Below are positions 43,297 to 51,492 of a stretch of DNA of 64,000 nt, piece after piece. Every line of letters starts with the position of its first letter. Position 1 is the stretch's first letter. Made by a program: the position numbers and the translations under genes. The notes beneath the pieces are model-generated. The model did not search any database. It was given only the letters and a program-made list of their open reading frames with translations, and was not told where the DNA came from. Source of the stretch: Seohaeicola zhoushanensis (lineage in GTDB: Bacteria > Pseudomonadota > Alphaproteobacteria > Rhodobacterales > Rhodobacteraceae); NCBI RefSeq assembly GCF_014656415.1, contig NZ_BNCJ01000001.1, forward strand, positions 62,001 through 126,000, written 5' to 3'.

Positions 43297-44832
43297 ATGA
43301 GCGAAAACGGCAATGCAGCACTCTATTTCGTGGATCGTCACATCGCCGAGGGACGCGCAGGCAAGACCGCCTTCCGCGAGGCCGACGGCGAGCGGCGCAG
43401 CCTGACCTACGGCGAACTGGCCGACCAGACGAGCCGCTTTGCCGGCGCGCTGGCCCGCCACGGCGTGCGCCGCGAAGAGCGGATCGCGATGATCGTGCGC
43501 GACCAGCTCGAATTCCCGGTGGTCTTCTGGGGCTCGATCAAGGCCGGGGCGATCCCGGTGCCGTTGAACACGCTGCTCTCGGCCTCGGTCTATGAAGAGA
43601 TCTTGAGGGATTCCCGCGCCTCGATCCTGGTGGTGTCGGAACAGCTCTGGGACACCGTCAAGCCGGCGATCCAGGGCAACCGCTTCCTGCGCGCCGTGGT
43701 GGTGATCGGTGCCGCGCCCGAGGGCTGCGAGAGCTTCGAGGACTTTGTCGCCGGGGCCGAGCCGATGGACCCCGTCGACGCCCATGACGACGAGATGGCC
43801 TTCTGGCTCTATTCCTCGGGTTCGACCGGCACGCCGAAGGGCGTGCGCCACGTGCATTCCTCGCTGAAGGCCACCGCCGATACCTTCGGCAGCCAGGTGC
43901 TGGGCATCCGCGAAGAGGACGTCATGTTCTCGGTCGCCAAGATGTTCTTCGCCTACGGCCTTGGCAATGCGATGTCCTTCCCGATGTCGGTGGGCGCCAC
44001 CACGGTGATCTTCGGCGGCCGCCCGACCCCCGACGCGGTCTTCGACATCATGTCGCGCGAGCGGCCTACGCTGTTCTGCGGCGTGCCCACGCTTTATGCC
44101 GCGCTGGTGGCCGAACAGGCGCGCAGCGGAATGCCGGACCATTGCGTCCGCCTCTGCACCTCGGCCGGCGAGGCGCTGCCGCGCGAGATCGGCGAGCGAT
44201 TCGAAAAACTCTGGGGCGCCGAGATCGTCGATGGCGTCGGCTCGACCGAGATGCTGCACATCTTCCTGTCAAACCGTCCCGGCGACTGCGTCTATGGCAC
44301 CTCGGGCGTGGCTGTGCCCGGCTACGAGGTGCGCCTCGTGGACGAACATGACGAGGACGTCGGCGACGGCGGCATCGGCGAGTTGCTGGTGCGCGGCCCC
44401 TCCAGCGCAGACGGCTACTGGAACCGCCGGCACAAGTCGCGGTCGACCTTCGAGGGTCACTGGACCCGGACGGGCGACAAATACGAGCGCACCGCGCAGG
44501 GACGCTATGTCTACTGCGGGCGCACCGACGACATGTTCAAGGTCTCGGGGATCTGGGTCAGCCCCTTCGAGGTGGAACAAGCGCTGATCGACCACCCGGC
44601 GGTGCTGGAGGCGGCGGTCGTGCCGTGGATGGACGACAAGCAGCTCGAAAAGCCCAAGGCCTATGTCGTGCTGCAAAGCGGCAAGTCGGTCGACGAGGCC
44701 GGCGACCTGAAGGACTTCGTGAAGGAGAAGATCGGCATGTGGAAATACCCGCGCTGGGTGGAATTCGTCGACGAGCTGCCGAAAACCGCCACCGGCAAGA
44801 TCCAACGTTTCAAGCTGCGCCAGGGAGCATGA
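43297..44832 (+). CDS. bclA: Benzoate-CoA ligase
   Basis: 511 residues, the usual length of benzoate-CoA ligases. I chose the ATG at 43297 because GAGGGGAG lies about 10 bases before it; longer frames would start in or before the operator. Motifs: AALYFVDRHIAEGRAGKTAF at the start, WLYSSGSTGTPKGVRHVHS (ATP/AMP loop), DGVGSTEMLHIFLSN, and the C-terminal PKTATGKIQRFKLR with the catalytic Lys. It converts benzoate, CoA and ATP to benzoyl-CoA, the first step of the box pathway. Next to boxC, boxB and boxA, and with the family-typical TEMLHIF motif, the benzoate assignment is strong. Confidence 0.9.
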   Translation: MSENGNAALYFVDRHIAEGRAGKTAFREADGERRSLTYGELADQTSRFAGALARHGVRREERIAMIVRDQLEFPVVFWGSIKAGAIPVPLNTLLSASVYEEILRDSRASILVVSEQLWDTVKPAIQGNRFLRAVVVIGAAPEGCESFEDFVAGAEPMDPVDAHDDEMAFWLYSSGSTGTPKGVRHVHSSLKATADTFGSQVLGIREEDVMFSVAKMFFAYGLGNAMSFPMSVGATTVIFGGRPTPDAVFDIMSRERPTLFCGVPTLYAALVAEQARSGMPDHCVRLCTSAGEALPREIGERFEKLWGAEIVDGVGSTEMLHIFLSNRPGDCVYGTSGVAVPGYEVRLVDEHDEDVGDGGIGELLVRGPSSADGYWNRRHKSRSTFEGHWTRTGDKYERTAQGRYVYCGRTDDMFKVSGIWVSPFEVEQALIDHPAVLEAAVVPWMDDKQLEKPKAYVVLQSGKSVDEAGDLKDFVKEKIGMWKYPRWVEFVDELPKTATGKIQRFKLRQGA

Positions 44833-45653
44833 CGATGGACTGGTCCGCGACTCCGAAAACGCCGCTGGTGATCGACGGCAAACGCTTGGAATACGCCTGC
44901 TTCGGCCCAGCGCCCGACAAGGCCCCCACCATCGTCATGCTGCACGAGGGGCTGGGCTGCGTCGCGCTGTGGCGCGACTTCCCGGAGAAGGTGGCCAAGG
45001 CCACCGGCATGGGCGTCTTCGTCTACTCGCGCGCCGGGTATGGCCAGTCCGACAGCGTCGACCTGCCCCGCCCGCTCGACTTCATGACGCGCGAGGCGAC
45101 CGGGCCGCTGCCGCAGATCCTTGACGCGATCGGGGTGCAGAAATGCATCCTCTTCGGCCATTCCGACGGCGCAACCATCACGGCGATCCATGCCGGCAGC
45201 ATCGAGGACTTCCGCGTCCGCGGCCTGATCGTCATGGCGCCGCATTTCTTCACCGAACCGATGGGCTTGAAGGCCATTGCCGAGGCAAAGACGGCCTTCG
45301 AGGACGGCGATCTGAGGGACAAGCTCGGGCGCTATCACCGCGATGTTGACGTCGCCTTCTATGGCTGGAACGGCGTCTGGCTCGACCCCGACTTCAAGGC
45401 CTGGAACGTCGCCGACGTGATCGACTATATCCGCGTGCCGATCCTCGCGATCCAGGGCCGCGACGACCAGTATGGCACGCTGGCCCAGGTGCAGGAGATC
45501 GAGACGCGCGCCTATGCGCCAGTGGACCTGGTGGTGATCGACGCCTGCAAGCACGCCCCGCATCTCGAAGCGACCGAGCGGGTTCTGGCCGAGGTCGCGG
45601 AATATGCCGCCCGGCTCGAACGGATCGAGGCGGCCGAGGTCGAGACGGCCTGA
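44829..45653 (+). CDS. Alpha/beta hydrolase of the box cluster
   Basis: 274 residues; the start overlaps the ligase stop (ATGA). Catalytic triad visible: Ser112 in FGHSDGATI, Asp in QGRDDQYGT (near residue 216), and His in CKHAPHLEAT (near 242). The oxyanion-hole motif is MLHEGLGCV. A hydrolase of this kind accompanies box clusters in several bacteria and may open a lactone side product or hydrolyse stalled CoA esters; the substrate is unknown. Confidence 0.85.
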   Translation: MTMDWSATPKTPLVIDGKRLEYACFGPAPDKAPTIVMLHEGLGCVALWRDFPEKVAKATGMGVFVYSRAGYGQSDSVDLPRPLDFMTREATGPLPQILDAIGVQKCILFGHSDGATITAIHAGSIEDFRVRGLIVMAPHFFTEPMGLKAIAEAKTAFEDGDLRDKLGRYHRDVDVAFYGWNGVWLDPDFKAWNVADVIDYIRVPILAIQGRDDQYGTLAQVQEIETRAYAPVDLVVIDACKHAPHLEATERVLAEVAEYAARLERIEAAEVETA

Positions 45654-45656
45654 CCC

Positions 45657-46118
45657 GTGGCCGGCGCGGAGATCTCCCTGCCGCCCCATGCCCATCAACC
45701 GGGCCGCAACCCGCGCCACGGCGAGGAGGTTTTCGCCGCGGCCCATGCCTCGGTCCGTCCCGGCATGGACCTTGCCGCGCTCGAAGCCTCGCTGGCCTGG
45801 CGCTCGGGTTGGCTTTTCATCACCAAGGGCTACTTCTGGGAGGCGCATGAGGTGCTCGAGCCGGTCTGGCTCGCCCTGCCGCCAAACGCGCCCGAGCGGC
45901 GCTTTGTCCAGGGCCTGATCCAGACCGCCAATGCGGCGCTGAAACTGGCCATGGTCCAGCCCCGCGCGGCGCTGCGGATCGTCGACATCGCCGAGGCGCT
46001 GCTGGCCGAATGCGCCAGCCATCCGGCGTTGCTGGGGCTGCCGCGGCGGCCGGTCGAGGACTATCTTTCCTCCATCCGGCACGACTCAGCCGAAATGGCC
46101 CGTAAATTGGCATTATAA
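45657..46118 (+). CDS. DUF309 family protein, 153 aa
   Basis: Starts at GTG 45657, 3 bases after the hydrolase stop. The motif YFWEAHEVLEPVWLALPPN (residues 59-77) and the following RRFVQGLIQTANAALKLAM are the signature of the DUF309 helical family (FxxGxYWEAHEVxExxW). Its function is unknown. Occurrence within the benzoate operon suggests an accessory role in this organism. Its last codons overlap the operator region of boxC (from 46109). Confidence 0.82.
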   Translation: MAGAEISLPPHAHQPGRNPRHGEEVFAAAHASVRPGMDLAALEASLAWRSGWLFITKGYFWEAHEVLEPVWLALPPNAPERRFVQGLIQTANAALKLAMVQPRAALRIVDIAEALLAECASHPALLGLPRRPVEDYLSSIRHDSAEMARKLAL

Positions 46119-46171
46119 TGCATATTTTCCAGTTACAGCGCGAGAATCTGCACTATCATGCATATTCTCGC
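46109..46171 (+). promoter_or_regulatory. Two BoxR-type operators in front of boxC, one in an extended palindrome
   Basis: GGCA-TTATAA-TGCA at 46109-46122, partly inside the end of the DUF309 gene, and a perfect TGCA-CTATCA-TGCA at 46149-46162, starts 40 bases apart (about four helical turns). The second lies at the centre of a larger dyad with arms GCGAGAAT (46140-46147) and ATTCTCGC (46164-46171). Both spacers give -10-like hexamers (TATAAT 46114-46119, TATCAT 46154-46159). boxC starts at 46234. Confidence 0.8.
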
Positions 46172-46233
46172 TTTACGCGCCGCCAAGAATCGCAGTAAAG
46201 TGCATCCAACACACATCGTTTCGGGAGCGACTC

Positions 46234-47892
46234 ATGTCCAAGGTCATCGACTTTCAAACCGACCCCTCGAAGTACCGCCACTGGCGCGTGGAATATGACG
46301 GAGACGTCGCCAACCTGTTCATGGACGTGGACGAGGACGGCGGCCTGTTCGACGGCTATCAGCTCAAGCTGAATTCCTACGACCTCGGCGTCGACATCGA
46401 ACTGGCCGACGTGGTGCAGCGGATGCGCTTCGAACATCCCGAGGTGAAGGTGGTGGTGATGCGTTCGGGCAAGGACAAGGTGTTCTGCGCCGGGGCCAAC
46501 ATCCGGATGCTGGGCGGCGCGTCCCATGCGCACAAGGTGAACTTCTGCAAGTTCACCAACGAGACCCGCAACACCTTCGAGGCGGCCGAGGCCGACTCGG
46601 GCCAGAAATACATCGCCGCCGTGAAGGGCGCCTGCGCCGGCGGCGGCTATGAACTTGCCCTGGCCTGCAACTACATCATGCTGACCAACGACGCGACCTC
46701 CTCGGTCGCCCTGCCCGAGGTGCCGCTGCTGGCGGTGCTGCCCGGCACCGGCGGCCTGACCCGCGTCACCGACAAGCGCAAGGTGCGCCGCGACCGCGCC
46801 GACGTGTTCTGCTCGATCGAGGAAGGCATCAAGGGCGAGCGCGCCAAGGACTGGAACCTGGTGGACGAGGTTGTCGCCAACTCGGTCTTCGACGAGACGG
46901 TCGCAAAGCGCGCGCATGAATTCGCCGCCGCTTCGGGCAAGGCCTCGGGGCTCAAGGGCATCGAGCTCAAGCCGCTGGCCCGCAGCTTCGGCACCGACAG
47001 CGTGACCTATTCGCTGGTCGAGGTGACGCTGGACCGCGAGGGCGGCAAGGCGACAATCCTGGTCAAGGGTCCGGACGCCGAGGCCCCCGCCGACATGGAT
47101 GCCGTCGTGGCCCAGGGCAGCGAGACCTACATGCTGCGCCTCGCCCGCGAGCTTGACGACGCCATCCTGCACCTGCGCCTGAACGAGCGGCAGATCGGCC
47201 TGGTGGTCTTCACCACCCAGGGCGACGCCGAACTGGTCGCGGCCCACGAGGCGCTGCTGCGCGACAACGCCGATCACTGGCTGGCCAACGAGATCCTGCA
47301 ATACTGGAAGCGCGTGCTGAAGCGCATCGACCTGACCTCGCGCAGCATGGTGGCGCTGGTCGAGCATGGCTCGTGCTATACCGGGATGCTGGCCGAGATC
47401 CTCTGGTCGGTCGACCGCAGCTACATGATGCTGGACGAGTTCGACGGCGACAACCGCCCGATGGCGGCGATCACCCTGACCGAGGGCAACTTCGGCCAAT
47501 ACCCGATGAGCAACGACCTGACCCGCCTGCAGACCCGCTTCCTGGGCACGCCGGAACAGGTCGAGGCGCTCAAGGGCAAGATCGGCGAGCCGATCGAGGC
47601 CGACGAGGCCGATGCACTGGGCCTGGTCACCTACATCCTCGACGACATCGACTGGGAAGACGAAGTCCGCATCTTCATGGAAGAGCGCGCCAGCTTCTCG
47701 CCCGACGCGATGACCGGCATGGAGGCGAACCTCCGCTTTGCCGGGCCCGAGACGATGGAAACCCGCATCTTCGGCCGCCTGACCGCCTGGCAGAACTGGA
47801 TCTTCCAGCGCCCCAACGCGGTCGGCAAGGACGGCGCGCTGCAGCGCTACGGCACCGGCGTGCGCGGCGAATACAACATGGAACGCGTGTAA
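46234..47892 (+). CDS. boxC: Benzoyl-CoA-dihydrodiol lyase
   Basis: 552 residues, the length of BoxC. It is a large, divergent crotonase-family enzyme: YRHWRVEYDGDVANLFMDVDEDGG near the start, then MRSGKDKVFCAGANIRMLGG and CAGGGYELALACNYIM oxyanion-hole motifs, and a second crotonase-like half (SRSMVALVEHGSCYTGMLAE). It opens the ring of the 2,3-epoxybenzoyl-CoA produced by BoxAB, giving 3,4-dehydroadipyl-CoA semialdehyde and formate. A GGAG site lies before the ATG. First gene of the boxC-boxB-boxA run. Confidence 0.95.
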   Translation: MSKVIDFQTDPSKYRHWRVEYDGDVANLFMDVDEDGGLFDGYQLKLNSYDLGVDIELADVVQRMRFEHPEVKVVVMRSGKDKVFCAGANIRMLGGASHAHKVNFCKFTNETRNTFEAAEADSGQKYIAAVKGACAGGGYELALACNYIMLTNDATSSVALPEVPLLAVLPGTGGLTRVTDKRKVRRDRADVFCSIEEGIKGERAKDWNLVDEVVANSVFDETVAKRAHEFAAASGKASGLKGIELKPLARSFGTDSVTYSLVEVTLDREGGKATILVKGPDAEAPADMDAVVAQGSETYMLRLARELDDAILHLRLNERQIGLVVFTTQGDAELVAAHEALLRDNADHWLANEILQYWKRVLKRIDLTSRSMVALVEHGSCYTGMLAEILWSVDRSYMMLDEFDGDNRPMAAITLTEGNFGQYPMSNDLTRLQTRFLGTPEQVEALKGKIGEPIEADEADALGLVTYILDDIDWEDEVRIFMEERASFSPDAMTGMEANLRFAGPETMETRIFGRLTAWQNWIFQRPNAVGKDGALQRYGTGVRGEYNMERV

Positions 47893-47908
47893 CACGGAAC
47901 GCCTTGGC

Positions 47909-47932
47909 TGCGCACCCGACGTAGGGTGCGCA
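47909..47932 (+). terminator. Perfect hairpin between boxC and boxB
   Basis: TGCGCACCC (47909-47917), loop GACGTA, GGGTGCGCA (47924-47932), a 9-bp perfect stem. There is no T-run and boxB follows at once in the same direction, so mRNA processing or partial termination is more likely than full termination. Confidence 0.65.
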
Positions 47933-47963
47933 TTCATTGCGCACCTTCCCAGGAGGACAACGA

Positions 47964-49415
47964 ATGCTCGATCTCATCAACGTCAGCTACGACACCCAGA
48001 TCCCGAACAACGTCGGCCTGAGCCAGGACAAGAAGGTCCTGAAGGCGCTGGAGAAATGGCACCCCGGTTACATCAACTGGTGGAACCATCTGATCCCGCA
48101 GAACTTCCAGGAATCGATGGTCTACCTGCGCACCGCCGTTTCGGTCGACCCGAAGGGCTGGGCCAAGTTCGACTACGTGAAGATGCCGGAATACCGCTGG
48201 GGCGTCCTGCTGGCGCCGCAGGTCGAAGACCGGCGCATTCCGATGGGCGAGCACAAGGGCGAACTGGCCTGGCAGGAAGTCCCCGGCGAATACCGCAACA
48301 TGCTCAAGCGGCTGATCGTGATCCAGGGCGACACCGAGCCGGGATCGGTGGAACAGCAGAAGTTCCTCGGCCTGACCGCGCCCTCGCTCTATGACATGCG
48401 CAACCTGTTCCAGGTCAACGTCGAGGAAGGCCGCCACCTCTGGGCGATGGTCTACCTGCTGCAGAAATACTTCGGCCGCGACGGCCGCGAAGAGGCGGAC
48501 GACCTGCTGCGCCGCTCCTCCGGCTCGGACGAGGCACCGCGTATGCTCGGCGCCTTCAACGAGGAGACGCCGGACTGGCTGTCGTTCTTCATGTTCACCT
48601 ACTTCACCGACCGTGACGGCAAGATGCAGCTGGAATCGCTGGCGCAATCGGGCTTCGACCCACTGAGCCGCACCTGCCGCTTCATGCTGACCGAGGAAGC
48701 GCACCACATGTTCGTCGGCGAAACCGGCGTCGGCCGCGTGGTGCAGCGCACCTGCGAGGCGATGAACGAGGCCGGCATCACCGACCCCTATGCCATCGGA
48801 AAGATCCGCGACCTTGGCGTGATCGACCTGCCGACGATCCAGAAGAAGCTGAACCTGCACTACACGCTCAGCCTCGACCTCTTCGGCCAGGAGATTTCCA
48901 CCAACGCCGCCAATGCCTTCAACTCGGGCATCAAGGGCCGCTACATGGAAAGCCGCATCGAGGACGACCACCAGCTCAAGGATGCGACCTATGACGTCAA
49001 GACCGTCAAGGACGGCAAGATCGTCACCGAGGCCGCCCCGGCGCTGACCGCGATCAACATGCGCCTGCGCGACGATTACGTCCGCGACGCGGCGGGCGGC
49101 GTCGGCCGCTGGAACAAGATCATCGAGAAGGCCGGCGTGAACTTTGAGCTGACCCTGCCGCACGAGGGCTTCCACCGCCAGATCGGCGTGTTCAGCACCG
49201 TGGCGGTCGATCCGGCGGGCAATATCATCTCGTCCGAGGACTGGGAGAAGCGCCGCGGCGAGTGGCTGCCGACCAAGGCCGACGGCGATTTCATCCAGTC
49301 GCTGATGAAGCCCTGCTACGAGCCGGGCAAATACGCCAGCTGGATCGCCCCGCCGAAGGTCGGCATCGACAACAAGCCGGGCGACTTCGAATACGTCCGC
49401 CTGCACATGGCCTGA
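47964..49415 (+). CDS. boxB: Benzoyl-CoA 2,3-epoxidase, oxygenase component
   Basis: 483 residues from the ATG at 47964, with AGGAGG at 47951-47956. BoxB is a diiron enzyme; two ExxH pairs are visible, Glu155/His158 in VNVEEGRHLWAMVYLLQ and Glu245/His248 in LTEEAHHMFVGETGVGR, and serve as metal ligands by analogy. The start, INVSYDTQIPNNVGLSQDKKV, is typical of the family. With electrons from BoxA it inserts one oxygen atom into benzoyl-CoA to form the 2,3-epoxide. Confidence 0.96.
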   Translation: MLDLINVSYDTQIPNNVGLSQDKKVLKALEKWHPGYINWWNHLIPQNFQESMVYLRTAVSVDPKGWAKFDYVKMPEYRWGVLLAPQVEDRRIPMGEHKGELAWQEVPGEYRNMLKRLIVIQGDTEPGSVEQQKFLGLTAPSLYDMRNLFQVNVEEGRHLWAMVYLLQKYFGRDGREEADDLLRRSSGSDEAPRMLGAFNEETPDWLSFFMFTYFTDRDGKMQLESLAQSGFDPLSRTCRFMLTEEAHHMFVGETGVGRVVQRTCEAMNEAGITDPYAIGKIRDLGVIDLPTIQKKLNLHYTLSLDLFGQEISTNAANAFNSGIKGRYMESRIEDDHQLKDATYDVKTVKDGKIVTEAAPALTAINMRLRDDYVRDAAGGVGRWNKIIEKAGVNFELTLPHEGFHRQIGVFSTVAVDPAGNIISSEDWEKRRGEWLPTKADGDFIQSLMKPCYEPGKYASWIAPPKVGIDNKPGDFEYVRLHMA

Positions 49416-49458
49416 TCCGGGCCACCCGCCCCACCCCCGCGCCGAAACCGAACCGGCC

Positions 49459-49476
49459 GGGGGCCGCTAGGCCCCC
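49459..49476 (+). terminator. Hairpin after boxB
   Basis: GGGGGCC (49459-49465), loop GCTA, GGCCCCC (49470-49476). It lies 44 bases after the boxB stop within a 200-bp gap before the small Cys-rich gene; there is no T-run. The rest of the gap shows no operator of the TGCA-N6-TGCA kind. Confidence 0.6.
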
Positions 49477-49615
49477 TCGCCAGCAGGGCGCGACACGGCA
49501 GCGAAATTGCCGCGCGCGCGCCGGATGTGGTAAAGTGGTGACGGCCACGGCCGTTTCGGGACCGTCACCCCCACACCGCGTTGGCACAGAGCCTGTTTTG
49601 TACTGGAGTTGCAGC

Positions 49616-49792
49616 ATGAACATCCAACGCTCGAAACCCGATCAGACCCACACCACGGCCCTCTCGGCCGCGCTGAACGATCTGGCCAACCCCTGCGTCG
49701 GATGCGACAACTGCAACGGCCTGTGCGCGGAGCTCATCGACGTCCTGGTGATCCCCGGCGTCATCCTGTCCAGGAAGCGCACGAGCCCATGA
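49616..49792 (+). CDS. Four-cysteine ferredoxin-like miniprotein upstream of boxA, 58 aa
   Basis: The ATG at 49616 has GGAG about 7 bases before it, and the stop overlaps the boxA start (ATGA). The sequence NPCVGCDNCNGLCAELIDVL has Cys27-x2-Cys30-x2-Cys33-x3-Cys37, the spacing of a [4Fe-4S] ferredoxin cluster and of both clusters in BoxA, but without the usual Pro after the last Cys and with only one motif. A tiny iron-sulfur or zinc protein translationally coupled to boxA is likely. I do not know a name for it. It might help electron flow to BoxB or cluster insertion. Confidence 0.7.
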   Translation: MNIQRSKPDQTHTTALSAALNDLANPCVGCDNCNGLCAELIDVLVIPGVILSRKRTSP

Positions 49793-50973
49793 ACAAGCCC
49801 CTCAAGCAGCACCTGATCGATCCCGAAATCTGCATCCGCTGCTATACCTGCGAAATGACCTGCCCGGTGCAGGCGATCGAACATGACGACAACAACGTCG
49901 TGGTGGATGCCTCGAAATGCAACTTCTGCATGGATTGCATCCCGGTCTGCCCGACCGGCTCGATCGATGAATGGCGCGTGGTCGAGGAACCCTATTCGCT
50001 CGACGACCAGTACAGCTGGACCGAACTGCCCGAGCAGGCGGACATCGCCAGCGCCGACACCAGCATCGAGGCGATGGACGACGCCATGGCCGCCCTGCTG
50101 GCCGAGGCCCATGCCGGCGCCGGCGGCAAGGCGAAACCGCCGGCCACCGCCTCCAAGCCGACGGTGAACATGTACAATCTCGGCAAGCCGGCCGAAGCCA
50201 CGGTGCAGGGCAACTACCGCCTCACCGACGAGGGCGGCGAGGCCGATGTGCGCCACATCATCCTCGATTTCGGCAGCCTGCCCTTCCCGGTGCTCGAAGG
50301 CCAGTCGATCGGGATCATCCCGCCCGGAACCGATGCCGAGGGCAAGCCGCACCTGCCGCGCCTCTACTCGGTCTCCTCGCCGCGCGACGGCGAGCGGCCG
50401 GGCTTCAACAACGTTTCGCTGACGGTCAAGCGCGAGGACAAGGGCCTCTGCTCCAACTACGTCTGCGACCTCGGGAAGGGCGACAGGGTGCGCGTCACCG
50501 GCCCCTTCGGCGCCACCTTCCTGATGCCCGGCGACCCGGACGCGCGGCTGCTGATGATCTGCACCGGCACCGGCTCGGCCCCGATGCGCGCCTTCACCAT
50601 GCGCCGCCAGCGCACGGTCGGCGGCAAGTCGGGCGGCATGACCATGTTCTTCGGCGCCCGCACCCCGGAAAGCCTGCCCTACTTCGGCCCGCTGAAGAAG
50701 GTGCCCGACGCGCTGCTGAAGAAACACCTGGTCTATTCGCGCCAGCCCGGCCAGCCGAAGGAATACGTGCAGGACCGCATGGTGGCCGAGCAGGAAGCCG
50801 TGGCCGAGCTGCTGGGCGATCCCAACACCTATATCTACATCTGCGGCCTGCGCGGGATGGAGGAAGGGGTGGAGAAGACCCTGACCAATATCGCCGAGAG
50901 CATCGGCCAGCAGTGGACCGCCCTGCGCGACACCATGCGCGACGAAGGCCGCTACCACGTGGAAACCTACTGA
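49789..50973 (+). CDS. boxA: Benzoyl-CoA 2,3-epoxidase, reductase component
   Basis: 394 residues from the ATG at 49789, overlapping the miniprotein stop. The N-terminal domain holds two [4Fe-4S] motifs: Cys15, 18, 21, 25 (CIRCYTCEMTCP) and Cys44, 47, 50, 54 (CNFCMDCIPVCP). A ferredoxin-NADP-reductase-type module follows: RLYSVSSPRDG for FAD, LLMICTGTGSAPMRAF for NADPH, and the C-terminal YIYICGLRGMEEGVEKTL. It passes electrons from NADPH through FAD and the clusters to BoxB. The Ala/Lys/Pro-rich linker (residues 98-122) joins the two halves. Confidence 0.95.
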   Translation: MNKPLKQHLIDPEICIRCYTCEMTCPVQAIEHDDNNVVVDASKCNFCMDCIPVCPTGSIDEWRVVEEPYSLDDQYSWTELPEQADIASADTSIEAMDDAMAALLAEAHAGAGGKAKPPATASKPTVNMYNLGKPAEATVQGNYRLTDEGGEADVRHIILDFGSLPFPVLEGQSIGIIPPGTDAEGKPHLPRLYSVSSPRDGERPGFNNVSLTVKREDKGLCSNYVCDLGKGDRVRVTGPFGATFLMPGDPDARLLMICTGTGSAPMRAFTMRRQRTVGGKSGGMTMFFGARTPESLPYFGPLKKVPDALLKKHLVYSRQPGQPKEYVQDRMVAEQEAVAELLGDPNTYIYICGLRGMEEGVEKTLTNIAESIGQQWTALRDTMRDEGRYHVETY

Positions 50974-51408
50974 ATGGCCCCTGCCGAGGGGCCCCGCGCC
51001 TTCGAATATCCGATCCACGTCACCTGGGGCGACTGCGACCCGGCGCGCATCGCCTATACCGGCCGCCTGCCCGAATTCGCGCTGCTGGCGATCAACGGCT
51101 GGTGGGAGCACCACCTGGACGGCGATGGCTGGTACCAGATGGAGATGGACCGCGGCTTCGGCACGCCCTTCGTGCATCTCTCGCTGGACTTCCGGTCGCC
51201 GGTGACGCCGCGCCACCGGCTGATGTGCGAGGTCTTCCCCACCGCGCTCGGCACAAGGTCGATCAGCTTCGCGGTGATCGGCCGGCAGGACGGGGTGACC
51301 TGCTTCGAGGGCCGCTTCACCTGCGTCTTCACCGAGGCGGGCTCGGTGAAGACCCTCCCCGCGCCGCCCGATATCCGCGCCATCGTCACGCCGCTGATCC
51401 GCGCCTGA
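50974..51408 (+). CDS. 4HBT-family acyl-CoA thioesterase
   Basis: 144 residues of hot-dog fold. VTWGDCDPARIAYTGRLPEF contains the 4-hydroxybenzoyl-CoA-thioesterase motif with catalytic Asp22. The ATG abuts the boxA stop, so the enzyme is made with BoxA. In box clusters a benzoyl-CoA thioesterase releases CoA from stalled or excess benzoyl-CoA; this is the likely role. Confidence 0.88.
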   Translation: MAPAEGPRAFEYPIHVTWGDCDPARIAYTGRLPEFALLAINGWWEHHLDGDGWYQMEMDRGFGTPFVHLSLDFRSPVTPRHRLMCEVFPTALGTRSISFAVIGRQDGVTCFEGRFTCVFTEAGSVKTLPAPPDIRAIVTPLIRA

Positions 51409-51463
51409 ACGGCGCCGCTGGCGGCGAAAGCCATTGCCTGGATCGCCGCCACAGGCTAGATTA

Positions 51464-51477
51464 TGCACTATAATACA
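51464..51477 (+). promoter_or_regulatory. Single BoxR-type operator in front of boxR
   Basis: TGCA-CTATAA-TACA, one mismatch to the TGCA-N6-TGCA pattern, with TATAAT (51469-51474) inside it as -10. It lies 15 bases before the boxR ATG. One site here against two at the structural promoters fits autoregulation of a repressor. If the -10 is used, the boxR leader is nearly absent. Confidence 0.75.
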
Positions 51478-51492
51478 TAAGCCAGCGCAGCC

